A stretch of DNA of 64,000 nt from NCBI GenBank assembly GCA_029990175.1, contig JARKIP010000005.1, positions 36,713,501 through 36,777,500 of the forward strand. Direction: 5' to 3'. Below, in pieces: positions 11,374 to 23,200 of the stretch. The DNA is from Petunia secreta. Taxonomy: Eukaryota > Streptophyta > Magnoliopsida > Solanales > Solanaceae. How positions within the stretch are numbered: the first letter of the stretch is position 1; every line of letters starts with the position of its first letter. The position numbers were made by a program, and so were the translations under genes. The notes beneath the pieces are model-generated. The model ran no database searches and was not told the DNA's origin. It saw only the letters and a list, made by a program, of their open reading frames with translations.

Positions 11374-12821
11374 TGATACAGGGCAAATCGAGCTAAGATA
11401 CCAACCATCAAGAACCAAGCTTGAGAGCACAAGGAATGCAAGTCGAGGTCTCCGGAAGCGACTTGAAGATCATGCATCGGAGCATCAAGGAAGGAGGAGC
11501 GCCCAGCACAGTCAGGCGGAGCGCCTAGAAGCCAGGCGGAACGCCCAAGTTCCAGGCGGGGTGCCCAGGGTGGAGCGCCCAGCTCTAGGAGGAGCGCCCA
11601 GTCTTCAAAGGGTTCAGACGGAGCACCCAGATTCCAGGCGGAGCGCCAAACGCTGAAGCTTGGTTGATTTTTGGAGTGAAGTTCGTATTTTGCCCTTAAG
11701 TGGCCTTTTATGTCCTAATTAGCTTTGGGGGCATTTTAGTCATTTCACTATGTGATGCAGTCCAAATTGGCCTAGTTCCCAACCATCGAGAGCCAAGCTT
11801 GGAGAGCACAAAGGATACAAGTCAAGGGCTCCGGAAACGTCTTGAAGATCATGCATTGGAGCGCCAAGGAAGGAGGAGCTTCAGGAAGAGGCGGAGCACC
11901 TACGCAAAGAGGCGGAGCGCCTACATTGCTTCAGCTCTCAGGAAATCAAGAGGCGGAGCGCCTCCACACTGAGGCGGACCGCCCCTCACAGGGAAGCCAC
12001 TGAGGCGGAGCGCCTCCCCTAGTAGTTGCACACGGGATTTTGTGTAATCTGCCCATTTTGACCCTACGTGGTCTTTTATGTCTTAGCCCACTTTGGGGGC
12101 ATTTTAGTCATTTCGCTAGGAGTGTGGGAAAACTATAAAAGCCACACTTAGTCTTTTATTTCATCAGTTTACCTTGTATGAACATTTGAGAAGAGAGAAT
12201 TAGAAAGGCCGAGCCTTCTAGTCCGAAGCCCGAGGCTTCATGTATCTTGTACGACTTGGAACCTATGGAGATTCATCGCTAGTGTGAATTCCTTGTAAGG
12301 TTCGAGTTTCACTTCTCCCTTTGGATAATTACATTCATGTTGTGAATCGTTTATCCAATTCTTTCTTCTAATTTCTTGCCTTCCTAGTCTCGATTTCTTG
12401 ATATCTTTATCGCTTCCGCATAGTTTATATCGTTGTTTAGCTTTCGCGTATTTTACCCTGCATCACTATGTCTTAAGAAAAAACTATAAATAGGACACTT
12501 AGCTATTTTTATTCATTAGCTAGTTTTGAAGATAGAAATTGAGAGAGAATTAGAAAGGTCGAGCCTTCTAGTCTGAAGCAATCTTGTACGACTTGGAACC
12601 TATGGAGATTCATCGCTAGTGTGAAATCCTTGTAAGGTTCGAGTTTCACTTCTCCCTTTGGATAATCAAATTCATGTTGTGAATCGTTTATCCAATTCTT
12701 TCTTCTATTTCTTGCCTTCCTCGTCTTGAATTTCTCGATATCTTTTAGATATCTCGTATCTTGTTTTATTGCTTCCGCATATTTGTATCGTGTTTGCTTC
12801 CACGTATTTTTCCCCTTATCA
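11374..12821 (+). repeat. 3' LTR of element A, split by a solo LTR
   Basis: Begins TGATACAGGG right after the polypurine tract and ends CCTTATCA. Without the nested solo LTR and its extra target copy (718 bp) it is 730 bp, against 772 bp for the 5' LTR. Several substitutions and small indels separate the two copies, which indicates an older insertion than B. Confidence 0.85.
11753..12465 (+). mobile_element. Solo LTR of a related gypsy element, nested in the 3' LTR of A
   Basis: 713 bp, TGATGCAGTC to CCTGCATCA, with an exact 5 bp target duplication CTATG (11748-11752 and 12466-12470). It carries the GGCG-N3-CGCC hairpin cluster (about 11866-12023) and a TATAAAAG at about 12136. Its downstream half is similar to the A LTR. 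No internal sequence is present, so it is the product of LTR-LTR recombination. Confidence 0.9.
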
Positions 12822-13875
12822 CTACCCCTTCCTCATCCTCCTATGTTGCTGATGATATCTCTCAGCATGAACACAGGACCGCAGAAGAACTAAGTGAACT
12901 GAAGACTTCTTTAATTACTTATCGAACATGACAAACCTTTGATAGTTGAGTGTTTATACAAATACATCTCGGTTAAAAGAAATTATGATCGAATAAGTCA
13001 AACACAGTTGCTTTCTTGATGTGTGAAATGCTGAAATTAAGAAGATGAAATCGTTTCAATATTTTTTGAAGTGGAGAATTCTGAAAAGAGGCAAGTCACC
13101 GGAACTTGTCTGAAAGGAAAGGATGGGATCTGAAGTAAGGAAAGATGAAAATATATTTTATCCTAAAGGAATTTAGAAAAATATGTTTAATAAAATTAAT
13201 TTAAACAACAAAGTACATTTGAAAAGGGCAAATTAGTCAAATCATGAGATATAGAAGTATAGAAGCAAAATGGAAGAAGGATTGATCTAAAAGAATTGTT
13301 ACAAAGAAATTCAAATAAGGGAGGTAAGCATAGTATCTTAAACCACACAGGAGGTGAGTATTACGAAGCTAGACTAAAAGGAGGTTTCTAAAATAATCCC
13401 TAAAATAAAATATATAAGTTTATGGCTTTTTGCTTTGCAATTTACTGGATGTTAAAGATGAGAATAGCATGCTTGATTTCTTCATTCCCAGCAAGATTAG
13501 GATCATGTTCAGTGTGAATGCTTTTTTTGTGTACAAAAAGGTTCCATACATTGGAATCCCCTGGACCATCTTAGTGCCAGACTTCTCTTATTTACATAAA
13601 TACTTGTTTACCAGTTCAAAAAAAAATGTCATCTATTTCGACAAACTAATACTTCTATATCTCATAAAAGGAAGGCCAAAGTACTTGAGAAAAGACTCAA
13701 GGGGAAACATGCATTTTACCCTATTTATTGTACGAAGTAAATCTTAGTATGACTACAAAAAAAAATCCAACCAACGCAATATAAACAAATGTGAAAAGGA
13801 AATGGAAGAAAGAATAAAGAAAAAGAAGAGAGAAGCATAAGAAAATAAATAATCTGGCTGATCAAAGACATTTAC
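12822..13875. other. TOP3A intron 13 (part), no gene seen
   Basis: Lies 3' of TOP3A exon 13 on the minus strand. I searched the minus strand for the next expected exon and found nothing. It contains the repeat relative described at 4531-4855 (13322-13400) and AT-rich text. Confidence 0.5.
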
Positions 13876-14260
13876 TAGTTTAGTTGGCGAGAACCGAGTA
13901 CTTGAGTCTTTAATTGCATAAAATCGATCAAGTAGTTTCTTTATATGGTCGTGCATTGTTGCATCTGTTCCAATGCCAGCCTGTTAGAAAAACCAATAAG
14001 GAAATAGATGAAAATCAGTGTGATCATTATCTGGGAAACCTATAAAACTGAAGGTAAATTTGGAAAAAAAAAAATCAAAACTAAAGGTTAGACCCATCAA
14101 GAGACAGTTATATCACTAAAATATGGTTAAAAGCTGTTGTAAAAACAAACTAGCAGCACAGAACCCATACCTTGTCCATACAACCCAATAGATCAGCCTC
14201 ACTTAAAAGGGGAGGAGGTCTTGTAACGCCTGAATCAAGAGTTAAAGTTGTTGGTGTAAA
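13876..14260 (-). CDS. TOP3A: TOP3A exons 12-13
   Basis: Exon 12 (30 codons) encodes [20 protein letters not shown] and [10 protein letters not shown]. Exon 13 (35 codons) encodes [19 protein letters not shown] and TRFSPTKL, ending at a GTAAAT donor. The next conserved block of the family (expected to start GEALV) is not found in the window. Confidence 0.92.
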
Positions 14261-17200
14261 CTGCAGTTTACAACAGCAAACAGGTACATGTGTTACAAGC
14301 ATCTTGCAGGAAAACAGAAGATAATCTATCTGAATAAGTCATTGCTCCACTTCTTTCCTAGAATGCATGTTTATTATCTGATGCAAGTGGGTAAACTCTC
14401 TAATATGATCTCTCAACATGGAGGTTGTCTTTGCAAATCGGCCCATTTTATCAAGAAATATCAAGCATTATGATGCAGGCACAGATGGATTGACAGAATA
14501 TATGCCAAAACTCTTAGATTATATGCCTACTGTGAGCTGTAACACTGCCAGAAAGTGCTCTATAGAAAAGGAAATGATTCAGAGAGAGAGAACATATTTT
14601 CTACCACTCGAGATCTATAGATATATCTCCAGAAAAAAAGGAAGAATTATATGGGCCATCTTTTCAAGAACTTAAGTACGTCAATGCATTCAACAGATAT
14701 TCATTGCAACGTGCAGTTTATGCCTATGACGCCCCAGCTAGGTATATAAGTATACATCCCTAGTGACGCGTTTTAAAGTCATACAGGCCTAGGCCCAAAG
14801 TGAACAATATCATTAGCGGACTGGGCTACTATTGGTGGTATCAAAGCCACTTTGTGTCAGCCTTATTGATGTGGGACAGAGTTCAACTGAGTTTAGGCGA
14901 ATCCCGGAAAGGCGGGGAAAACCTCAGTGAGTCTAGGCAAATCTCATACGGTAGGGCAAACCTCAACAAGGATGTCGAGTACATAGGCGCCCCGGGGCGT
15001 ATGTGACACCCCAGCTAGTAGTATCCTACATTGGCAAAACACATGAGAGATGTTGGATATATAAGTATATATACCTTAGACCCAGTGACGGTTTTAATCC
15101 CGTGTGGGCCTAGGCCCGATGCAGATAATATCACTAGCGGGCTGGACTATTACTAATGGTATCAGAGCCACTCCGTGTCAGCCTTGTCGATGTCGGACAG
15201 AGCTCAACTAGATTTAGGCGAATCTCAGAGAGGCAAGGGCAAACCTCAGTGAGTACGCTGCGTCCGTAAGAGGGGGTATGAGACACCTCAGCTAGGAGTA
15301 TCCCACATCGGCAAAATACAGAAGAAATGTTGGGCATATAACTAAGCATGCCTTAGACCCTAGTGACGCATTTTAAAGTCGTGCGGACTGAGGCCCAAAG
15401 TGGATAATATCACTAGCAAGCTGGCTTTTACAGATGCTCATTAAACTTCAACAAGGATGCTGAGTCCATAAGAAATGGTGTATGTGACACCCCAGCTAGA
15501 AGTGTTCCACATCGGCAAAACACATGAGAGATGTTGGGTATATACGTATACATGCCTTAGACCCTAGTGGCGGGTTTTAAACCCGTGCGGCCCTAGGACC
15601 AACGCAGATAATATCATCAGCGAGTTGGGCTGTTCCAATGCCATAGCTAATTGACCATATTACTCAGTTCAGTTTCTTAGGCTTTTGGTTGCTTCAGCTG
15701 GTAGTACTATCAAGTATTATGATGTTGGTAGATATAGATTGGCAGGTTATATGCCAACAACCAGAGATTCCATGCCTACTGTGAGTCGTAATGCTACGAG
15801 AATTCTAGGAAGCACAATTTATACACAACAGAGAATATGAAAGAGAGAAAAAAAGGTAACTCTTTGGAAAGATGAGAACAACGAATTCGAGCTTGATAGA
15901 AATATTCCCTGGAGAAAAAGAGCTCTACGGCAAGTTAAAGACAAAATTTAGCAAGCTGCACCTAGGTTAAATAGTTCCGCAGTCACTCTCACAGCTTCAC
16001 AATAGCAAACATCTTTTAAAAAATATTCAAGATAAAGGTAACAAAGTTTTACTTATTAAAGCTGGTCTACTGACGCACATGATGTAACTGATTTTGAATA
16101 GTAAGATGGGAATTAAGAGATAACCCCGTGGGAGAAAGAGATGCAAAAAGCAAAAGAAACAGCCAAACTCCAGGGGGGAGAGGCTGATCAAATTATGTTT
16201 GGCTATTTTGAGCGTGTGCAATATCTACTTGTATAGACCATTGAATGCACTTTGTGGAAACACCTTTATGGGTGATGCATACTTCGGTATAATTATTGAA
16301 CACTGAGTTATACCCTTTTTCCCAACAAAATCACTAATCATCGAAAAAGGAATTACTAATAGGCCCTTCACTAATCCCCTTGATTCCTTTGCTAAGCCCA
16401 ATGTGAGTTTTTCTAGTCCTTCAATGAGAATGGATACGAGGATCTTTCCCATTTCGGCGGCTTCCTAAGCCTGGCCTTCCTAACAGAAGGAAGGAGTTGT
16501 TTAAGGAAATTTTGTCAAATCGAGCAACCTAGCACTGTCAGAACTATTAAAGGAAAGAATAGCGCCAAAGAACTCGAGCCCCTTAAGAGTAATTCTCAAT
16601 TCTGAATTTAGAAAAGGCACATCAAGATTACATGTGTTGAATAAAATATCAGGCCCACAAAGCATAGGTCCATTCTTCAATTTGCAGTTCAGAAAATAGA
16701 AGTTTTTTTATACTTAGAGTGATTTTGAATTACAAAGTCTGGCATCATATATAATCAAATACTGCAGAGGAACTCACCAAAACATGCATGCTCAGCCCCA
16801 CCATTACATGAAAAGTCAGAAGCAAAATAATTACTTGGTGAATGGATAGAAACAAAGAGTACGAACAAACCTGTTGACCGGGAGTATATGTGGGGATGAC
16901 TGAACCTCCCCATGATTCAAAGCGGTACACATCAAGGTAGTTCTTCTGCAAATTACAAGAAGAGAAATGAACTCATTACAAATAGGCAATTAAGGTTGCA
17001 GTTACACAAGCCCTCTACAAGTTCCTGTTTTAAGTGAACAAATAGCATGCTTGAGTTTGAGGGGAAAACAAATTTTGCAAAGAAAGAAGAGGTATTAACA
17101 TCTTCCAGGTATTGACACCTAATATATTAGCAAGTCTATCCTCAAAGAAGAGATTGGTCCAGGTCAAGAAAACAGAGAAGATTATGAAAAGAAAAAACGG

Positions 17201-20200
17201 CTAAAAAAGAGAATGAACAAAAAGATCATTCAAAGATGAATTAAGAAACAAGATAGCTGTTAGACTTTTCTCCTTTCTACATTTGGACATGTATCAGAAA
17301 ATTTTGGGCATACTTGACCTCAGAGGTTAAACTTTAAAGCACTACATCAAATGTTCTTTGGATCAACTATAATAAAAGGATCCTAAGCTATGTGGCCAAA
17401 ACACCCTATCTAGGCTACTGCCAGGAGCATTAAGTAGGGATCTTGCAGTTTGGAATCACGAAGAGAAGAGAGAGGCACGAAGTTATTTGTCCAAAGGGGG
17501 AAGAAAGTTTCATCAAGAGCAAGCTTCAAGTATCTCGACTTATTAGTTATTACAAGTGCAACTGAGAAGTTCTAGAGACTTCAAAGAAACCTCTCATGGG
17601 ACACATGTGATGGGATATAAAATGTTTGGCTCAAATAGAATACACTATACCCCAAACTTGCATGGTAATCCCTTTTATACAACTTTTCTTTGCAAGCATC
17701 CTTTTACCCATTTAATCATCAGTTTTCATACCAAAAATCACACTAAAAGGTCATGTGCAAGCGTGGCAACACAAAGCGCATGCAAGGGTAAACAATCTGC
17801 ATATTCTTATCGGGATAGTCATTTAGCTTGGTTTCTTGGGACTAGCCTTGAGAGGTCGGGGTGTTGCATTCTCCCCCACTTTAAAAACAAAACCCCTTTT
17901 GTATATTTTCAGCAGGTTATCTTTTGAAGAAAAGAAGTGTTTGATTTTTTCTCTGGATTTTCTCCATCCCAATTGCTCCCCATTTTTTAAATTTCTGATT
18001 ATACTTAAGAACGAACTTGAGTACAGCTGCAGAATTGGATCAAACTCTTTCATATCCATGCATGTATAGAGTTGTTTCAACCGCGAGGAAAATAGAGTAG
18101 GGCCAGCTTTTTCCAAGATTAACATAATACATGGTTCTAAGATTTCTCCTTACTGATTCAGCTTCGTGCTTGGACCTTGGAATTTCATTGTCCTAGAGGA
18201 CTATGAAGGAACTTTAAGGGATAATACAGAACCCTCGATGTCAGATCCCCATTACATGACGTTCCATAAGATGTTGCAAGGTGAACACTTGAAGGAGCTT
18301 TTAAGTCATAATGTTCACTCGTGCAGTCAGTCTATTGCTGGAATTCCCATTGGTTTTGTATTTGCTACTCCTCCATTCCAGTTTATGTGAACTTACTTTC
18401 TTTTTAGTGTGTTTCAAAAAGAATGATCCCTTTCAATATTTGGACACAATGTAACTCCAAACTTCCTATTTTACCCTTAATGGTGATTTATACTCACACA
18501 AATACCAATGGCTTAGTTTAGACCACAATTTTGAAAAGTCTTCCTTTTCTTTATTAAACTTAGTGCCAAGTCAAACAGGTTCATATAAATTGTAAAGAGA
18601 TGAGTATTATTTAGCATTTGGAATTTTCTTAGTGGTTATCACAAGGAAACCAACTCAAGCAAAACTAATATAGTAATATTCAAACTAATGTATGATACTC
18701 TTTCTTTTTTTCTTAGTTAAGATGATTTATTTTAATAATGGTGGTGTCCGGGCCAGCTTACGCCCACCTCGATTAATTCTACCAGATACCTGCTACCTCC
18801 CACCAGCAACAGGTACCAGGTAACTCTATCCACCAAGGTTTGGATAGATGGGAAGAAAGACCTAGTTAAGATGATTTTATTGATCAATCCAAGGAAGTAT
18901 TTCAAAATTAGTACAATACTTCAACAGCTACATCATCAAGGCTTCCCAAAAATAAAAAAGAATAGTTGAATATTCCAGAGTATTGCTCCTACACCAACTA
19001 TCTTTTTCTGATTTGATCTTAGAGTCTCCTGCTGCTGAATGCTTTCAATTATCTGCCCTTTCCAACTTACCAAAAAAATGCTTTTTTTCCTCCAATCTGC
19101 CAGACACCTCCTTATTCATTTTGTAATGTCAGAGTTCAGCAAGAACTGTGATAAGACCCAAATCGAGCAACCATCCAAAGGCACCATCCAAGGCCAAGGA
19201 AGAGCACTTCAAGGTCATGCATTGGGACGCCATGGAAAGAAGAGCATCCGAGACACAATTCGAAGTGTTTCAAGAAGCTTCAGGAAGAGGCGGACCGCCT
19301 ACGGATTGAGGCGGACCGCCTAAGGATTGCTTGCTCTCTGGATTCCAAGAGGCGGACCAAGGAGGCGGAGCGCCTCAGTGTGTGGGGCGGACCGCCTAAG
19401 GCATGGAGGCGGGCGCCTCCCCCTGTGCGAGTTTGACCGGGTTTTGACTTTAAGTCGCTATGTAATTCCTAGTATGCCCTACGTGGCTTATGACTTTAGA
19501 ACCTATTTTAAGGGTATTTTAGGCCTTTCCTTATGTCTTGAATGAGGCCTATAAATACTCCATAGCTTAGCATTATTCCTTAGTTTTAGCTATTATGATG
19601 AATGATTGATTGTCAATGACAATGTTCAAGAGTGGATTCTCTTTGAATGAAAACCCTTTGAGACGGTTTGAGTTTACTAGTGGATTCTAGTTGAACCCCA
19701 AACCACCCCCGATCATTCTATTTGCGAGCCCCAGGTGCGGCTCGAGGGTAGTTGCATAGCGTAGGTGTTCTTGTCCTTCTCTCGGGGTGTAACGGAACAA
19801 GTTCTCCGTTGCTACTTGAGATTAGAGATCGAGTTACGTCTCGTTCCTCTTTATCTTTATTTCCGCGTTTCGTTTTTGATTCTTATCATCTTGGTATCAG
19901 AGCAAGGCTCGGGTTTTGTTTCTACAAACCCCCGACCCTTGATTCTTCGTGCCTAGGTCGATTCCTATCTTTAGTTTCTTGTTTGTTGTTATTGAAAGAA
20001 GAAAATTACAAAAAAATTGAAAAATTGAAAAATCTAAAAATTTGGTGTATCTTGTTGGTTTGGATGATTTTTGATATGGGTGTTACAGATTCTTGATCGT
20101 GGATGAATCCCCGTTACTTGGGTACCAAAATTGTTGGATTTGGTGGAGTTTGAAAAATTGAAACCCCAATTGCCTTTAAACCCTTGATGAACTTGTTCTT

Positions 20201-23200
20201 GATGAATTTTGGCTTGATTCTTGGGTTGGATTGATGTTGGATTGAAAACTTGATATTGGGGATTGAGCTTCATTGAAAAACAAACGAATCGGTACCAATT
20301 TTGTGGGATTTGAACGTATATAACACCTACCTTGATGAATCACAATCCATTTTGAAACCCTTTGATAAACCCTTGTGTTCTTGAGGAAGATGAACATGGT
20401 GAATTCGTTGTTTTCGATTGGGGTTTGTTAAAAATCATTGGGGTTTGATCTTTGTGACCAAAAACAACTTTGGGTATCCTTGGATTGTGAAAACAAGTCG
20501 AAAACATCGGATTTGAGGCTTGGAAATCGACTTGAAACGAGTTTGGACTGTGCTGAAAAGTTGCAGAGGCGGAGCGCCTCAGCTCTGTGAGCTCTCTGGA
20601 TTTCCTGAGGCGGAGCGCCTCCCCTGAAGAGGCGGAGCGCCTCCTCCCGTAGGTTTGCCCAGGGCGGACCGCCCACTTCCTGAGGCGGGGCGCCTACTTC
20701 CTGAAGCTTGGGAATTGGGTAGAAACTTCTAGGATTTCTTGTTTTGTTGCTTGCATTGCTTCCGGTTAGTGCTATTAGAGTATAATCCTACTCGATTAGT
20801 GCTAATTACTTTGAGCTATTAGGATCATCGTGCCTTAGAAAGGAGACTAGAATTCAAAGAAGATCCGTAGTATCTTTTGATTCAAGTCCTCAATTAAAGT
20901 GCCTATCGTTCCAATCGAGTCCCATTAACTCCACTCGCCCCGGAGCGCATTTGGACTTGATAAGTTGAGTGATTGAGTTGTGGTTCGTTGGTCAACTACT
21001 TGAAGCTTTTAGACTCAAACTTGTGTGAAATATCCATCCCCCACTAAACACGAGCGAGCCGAGTGAAACAATTGTAAGGGAGCGGGTGAGGTGTTTTGCT
21101 AACGTTTGTTGCTTTTTGTAGGTACCATGGCAAACGATGGAGATGATCCTATGAAAATCTTCATGGCCACCATTATGGCTAAATTGGAGGATATCTCATT
21201 GAGACTTGAAACCGTCGAGAGGAATCAAGTTGAGACCGGAGAGAGGAGGACCCCGAGCGTCCAAATTGAATCCGGAGAAGGAACGAGTCATAGCACTCCT
21301 ATGACTCCCGGACACTTTGTTGAGCTAAACAAGAGGTATGAACAAAGCAAAGTTGAAGCTCTACGAGAGCGTGGGTTGGGCAATCCCCGACAAGAGGGCA
21401 ATCCCCTCAACTTGGGCAATCCCCAAGTAAATGCTCCACTTAGAAGACCCGTGCGGAATGTCCCACCTCTTGAACAAATTAATGAAGTTCAAGAAGAGGA
21501 GGAGTTCGGGTATGGTGATGAGGCCTATGGGTATGATGTTCCTTATCAACCTAGGAGGCAAATGCATTGGGGTCGAAACGTGGATAGGGGTAGAGGCCGA
21601 GGTCGAGGGCCACCCATGGGCTATGCTAGAGGGAATGCGAGGAGAGAGTATGTTGCTCATGATGACCATTACGGAGGCCAACCGGAGCCTAACTATGGGG
21701 TACGTGACAACAACAACAACCTCAATAGCGTCAAGCTAAATCTTCCACCCTTCAAGGGAACTTGTGATCCGGAGGCATACATGGAATGGGTACTACTCAT
21801 GGAGAGGGTGTTTGACACAAATGAGATGTCCGAGGAGCGAAAGGGTACATATGCTATTTCTACCTTTGAGGCCTATGCTTCTACTTGGTGGGAGTGTATG
21901 AAAAGGTCTAGGAGAAGGATGAATTTGCATTTGAATGTGACTTGGGATGAGTTGAAAGGCCTTATGAACACCAAGTACATAACTCCAAGGTATCGGCAAG
22001 AGCAACTCAAGAAGCTCTATGATCTAAAGCAAGGTGTCAAATCGGTGCATGAGTACTATGATGAGTTTGAGAAGATCCGGATGGCATTGGATATGGATAC
22101 CGAAGGTGAAGAAGAAGCCATGATCCGATTCAAGAATGGCTTGAGCTATGGTATAGCTTCTCAATTGAGGTTGCATCATTTTCTCACACTTCAAGATATG
22201 TTTGAAGCCGCAATTGATGCCGAGGCTTGGCTCAAAAGAGAGAAGTTCAAAAATAACACTCCTACTACTACAAGCAAGCCAAAAGAGTGGAAGACTCCAA
22301 ATGCCAACTTTCCAAGTGCAAGTGCTAGCAAAGAAGTGAAGAAGCCTTATGAGAAGACTACTCCACACTTAGAAGGTAACTCTAAAACTCGCTTGAGTAA
22401 TCCTATTTCCACTTCTACTCAATGTTATAAGTGTAAGGGCTTTGGGCATATTGCTAAGGAATGCACCACGAAAAGAACCATGGTTGTGGTTGGTGATTTG
22501 GTGTATGAGCAAGAGAGTGAACCCGAGGGAGAAGAGGGAGTAGAGGGTGATGAGGAAGGAGATGTTGGGGAGATTGTTGCCATGGAAGAGGAAGACGATG
22601 ATGCCCGTGCCTTCCTTGTTGTGAGGAGGAGTCTAGGAGCCATGATAGTAGAGGATAGTGAAACCTTGCAAAGGGAAAATCTATTCCATGCTAGGTGCCG
22701 AGTCAAAGATGTTGTGTGCTCTATGATCATTGACTCCGGGAGTTGTACTAATGTTGTGAGTCAATCTCTTATATCCCAATTGAAATTGCCTACCGTGAAG
22801 CACCCCAAGCCGTATCGATTACAATGGCTTAGTGAGTGTGGGGAGTTAAAGGTAGTGGAGCAAGCAATGATCAAGTTCAAAATGGGTAGTTATGTGGATG
22901 AACACTTGTTCGACGTGGTGCCCATGCAAGCTTGCCACCTTCTCTTTGGAAGGCCTTGGCAATTTGATCGACAAGTGGTTCATGACGGTCGTGTCAATAC
23001 TTACACGGTCAAACATGAAGGGAAGAGATATTTGCTTAAACCCCTAACTCCCAAGCAAGTGAGTGATGACTACAAACTCATGAAGGAGTTGAAGGAAGCG
23101 GCTAAAGCCAAGTCACCCATTGTACTTGAACCCGAGGCAAACAATTTCATTGTTTTGCCAATGCATGATGAAAATGGGAGTCACTCCACTCCAATTGAGA

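Larger units (their letters stand above)
4856..12821 (+). mobile_element. Element A: diverged non-autonomous Ty3/gypsy-type LTR retrotransposon
   Basis: The element starts TGATACGGGG and ends CCTTATCA, with near-matching 5 bp flanks CAACC (4851-4855) and CTACC (12822-12826). Both LTRs, a Met-tRNA-type primer site, an internal coding remnant and a polypurine tract (AAGAAGGAGAGGA, ending 11373) are present. There is no RT, RNase H or integrase of its own. The internal coding region shares the X region with elements B and D but has a different N-terminal half. A minus-strand LINE (8919-10608) and a solo LTR (11753-12465) inserted later. It is the oldest and most damaged of the four related elements. 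Confidence 0.85.

Noticed and set aside
11336..11656. 106-codon ORF rich in Arg, Ser and Ala
   Set aside because: Produced by the hairpin array in the element A 3' LTR; not preserved in the 5' LTR.
13430..13747. 105-codon ORF in TOP3A intron 13
   Set aside because: No recognisable domain, AT-rich, no conserved signals.
1..13875. Remaining TOP3A exons on the minus strand
   Set aside because: Looked for the next conserved block (starting GEALV) and the zinc-finger Cys patterns on the minus strand; only transposon remnants were found.
14725..15640. Cassandra-type TRIM with a 5S rRNA promoter
   Set aside because: The LTR-like units lack the 5S rRNA-like internal promoter motifs; only the Met-tRNA primer site supports a TRIM.
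17556..17927. 123-codon plus-strand ORF
   Set aside because: Antisense to a probable gypsy LTR start at 17868; no domain.
18166..18390. 74-codon ORF
   Set aside because: No domain recognised and lies in intron sequence between repeats.
19327..19545. 72-codon ORF, repeated identically at 24994-25212
   Set aside because: Identity is simply that of the two LTRs of element B; the frame arises from the GC-rich hairpin units.
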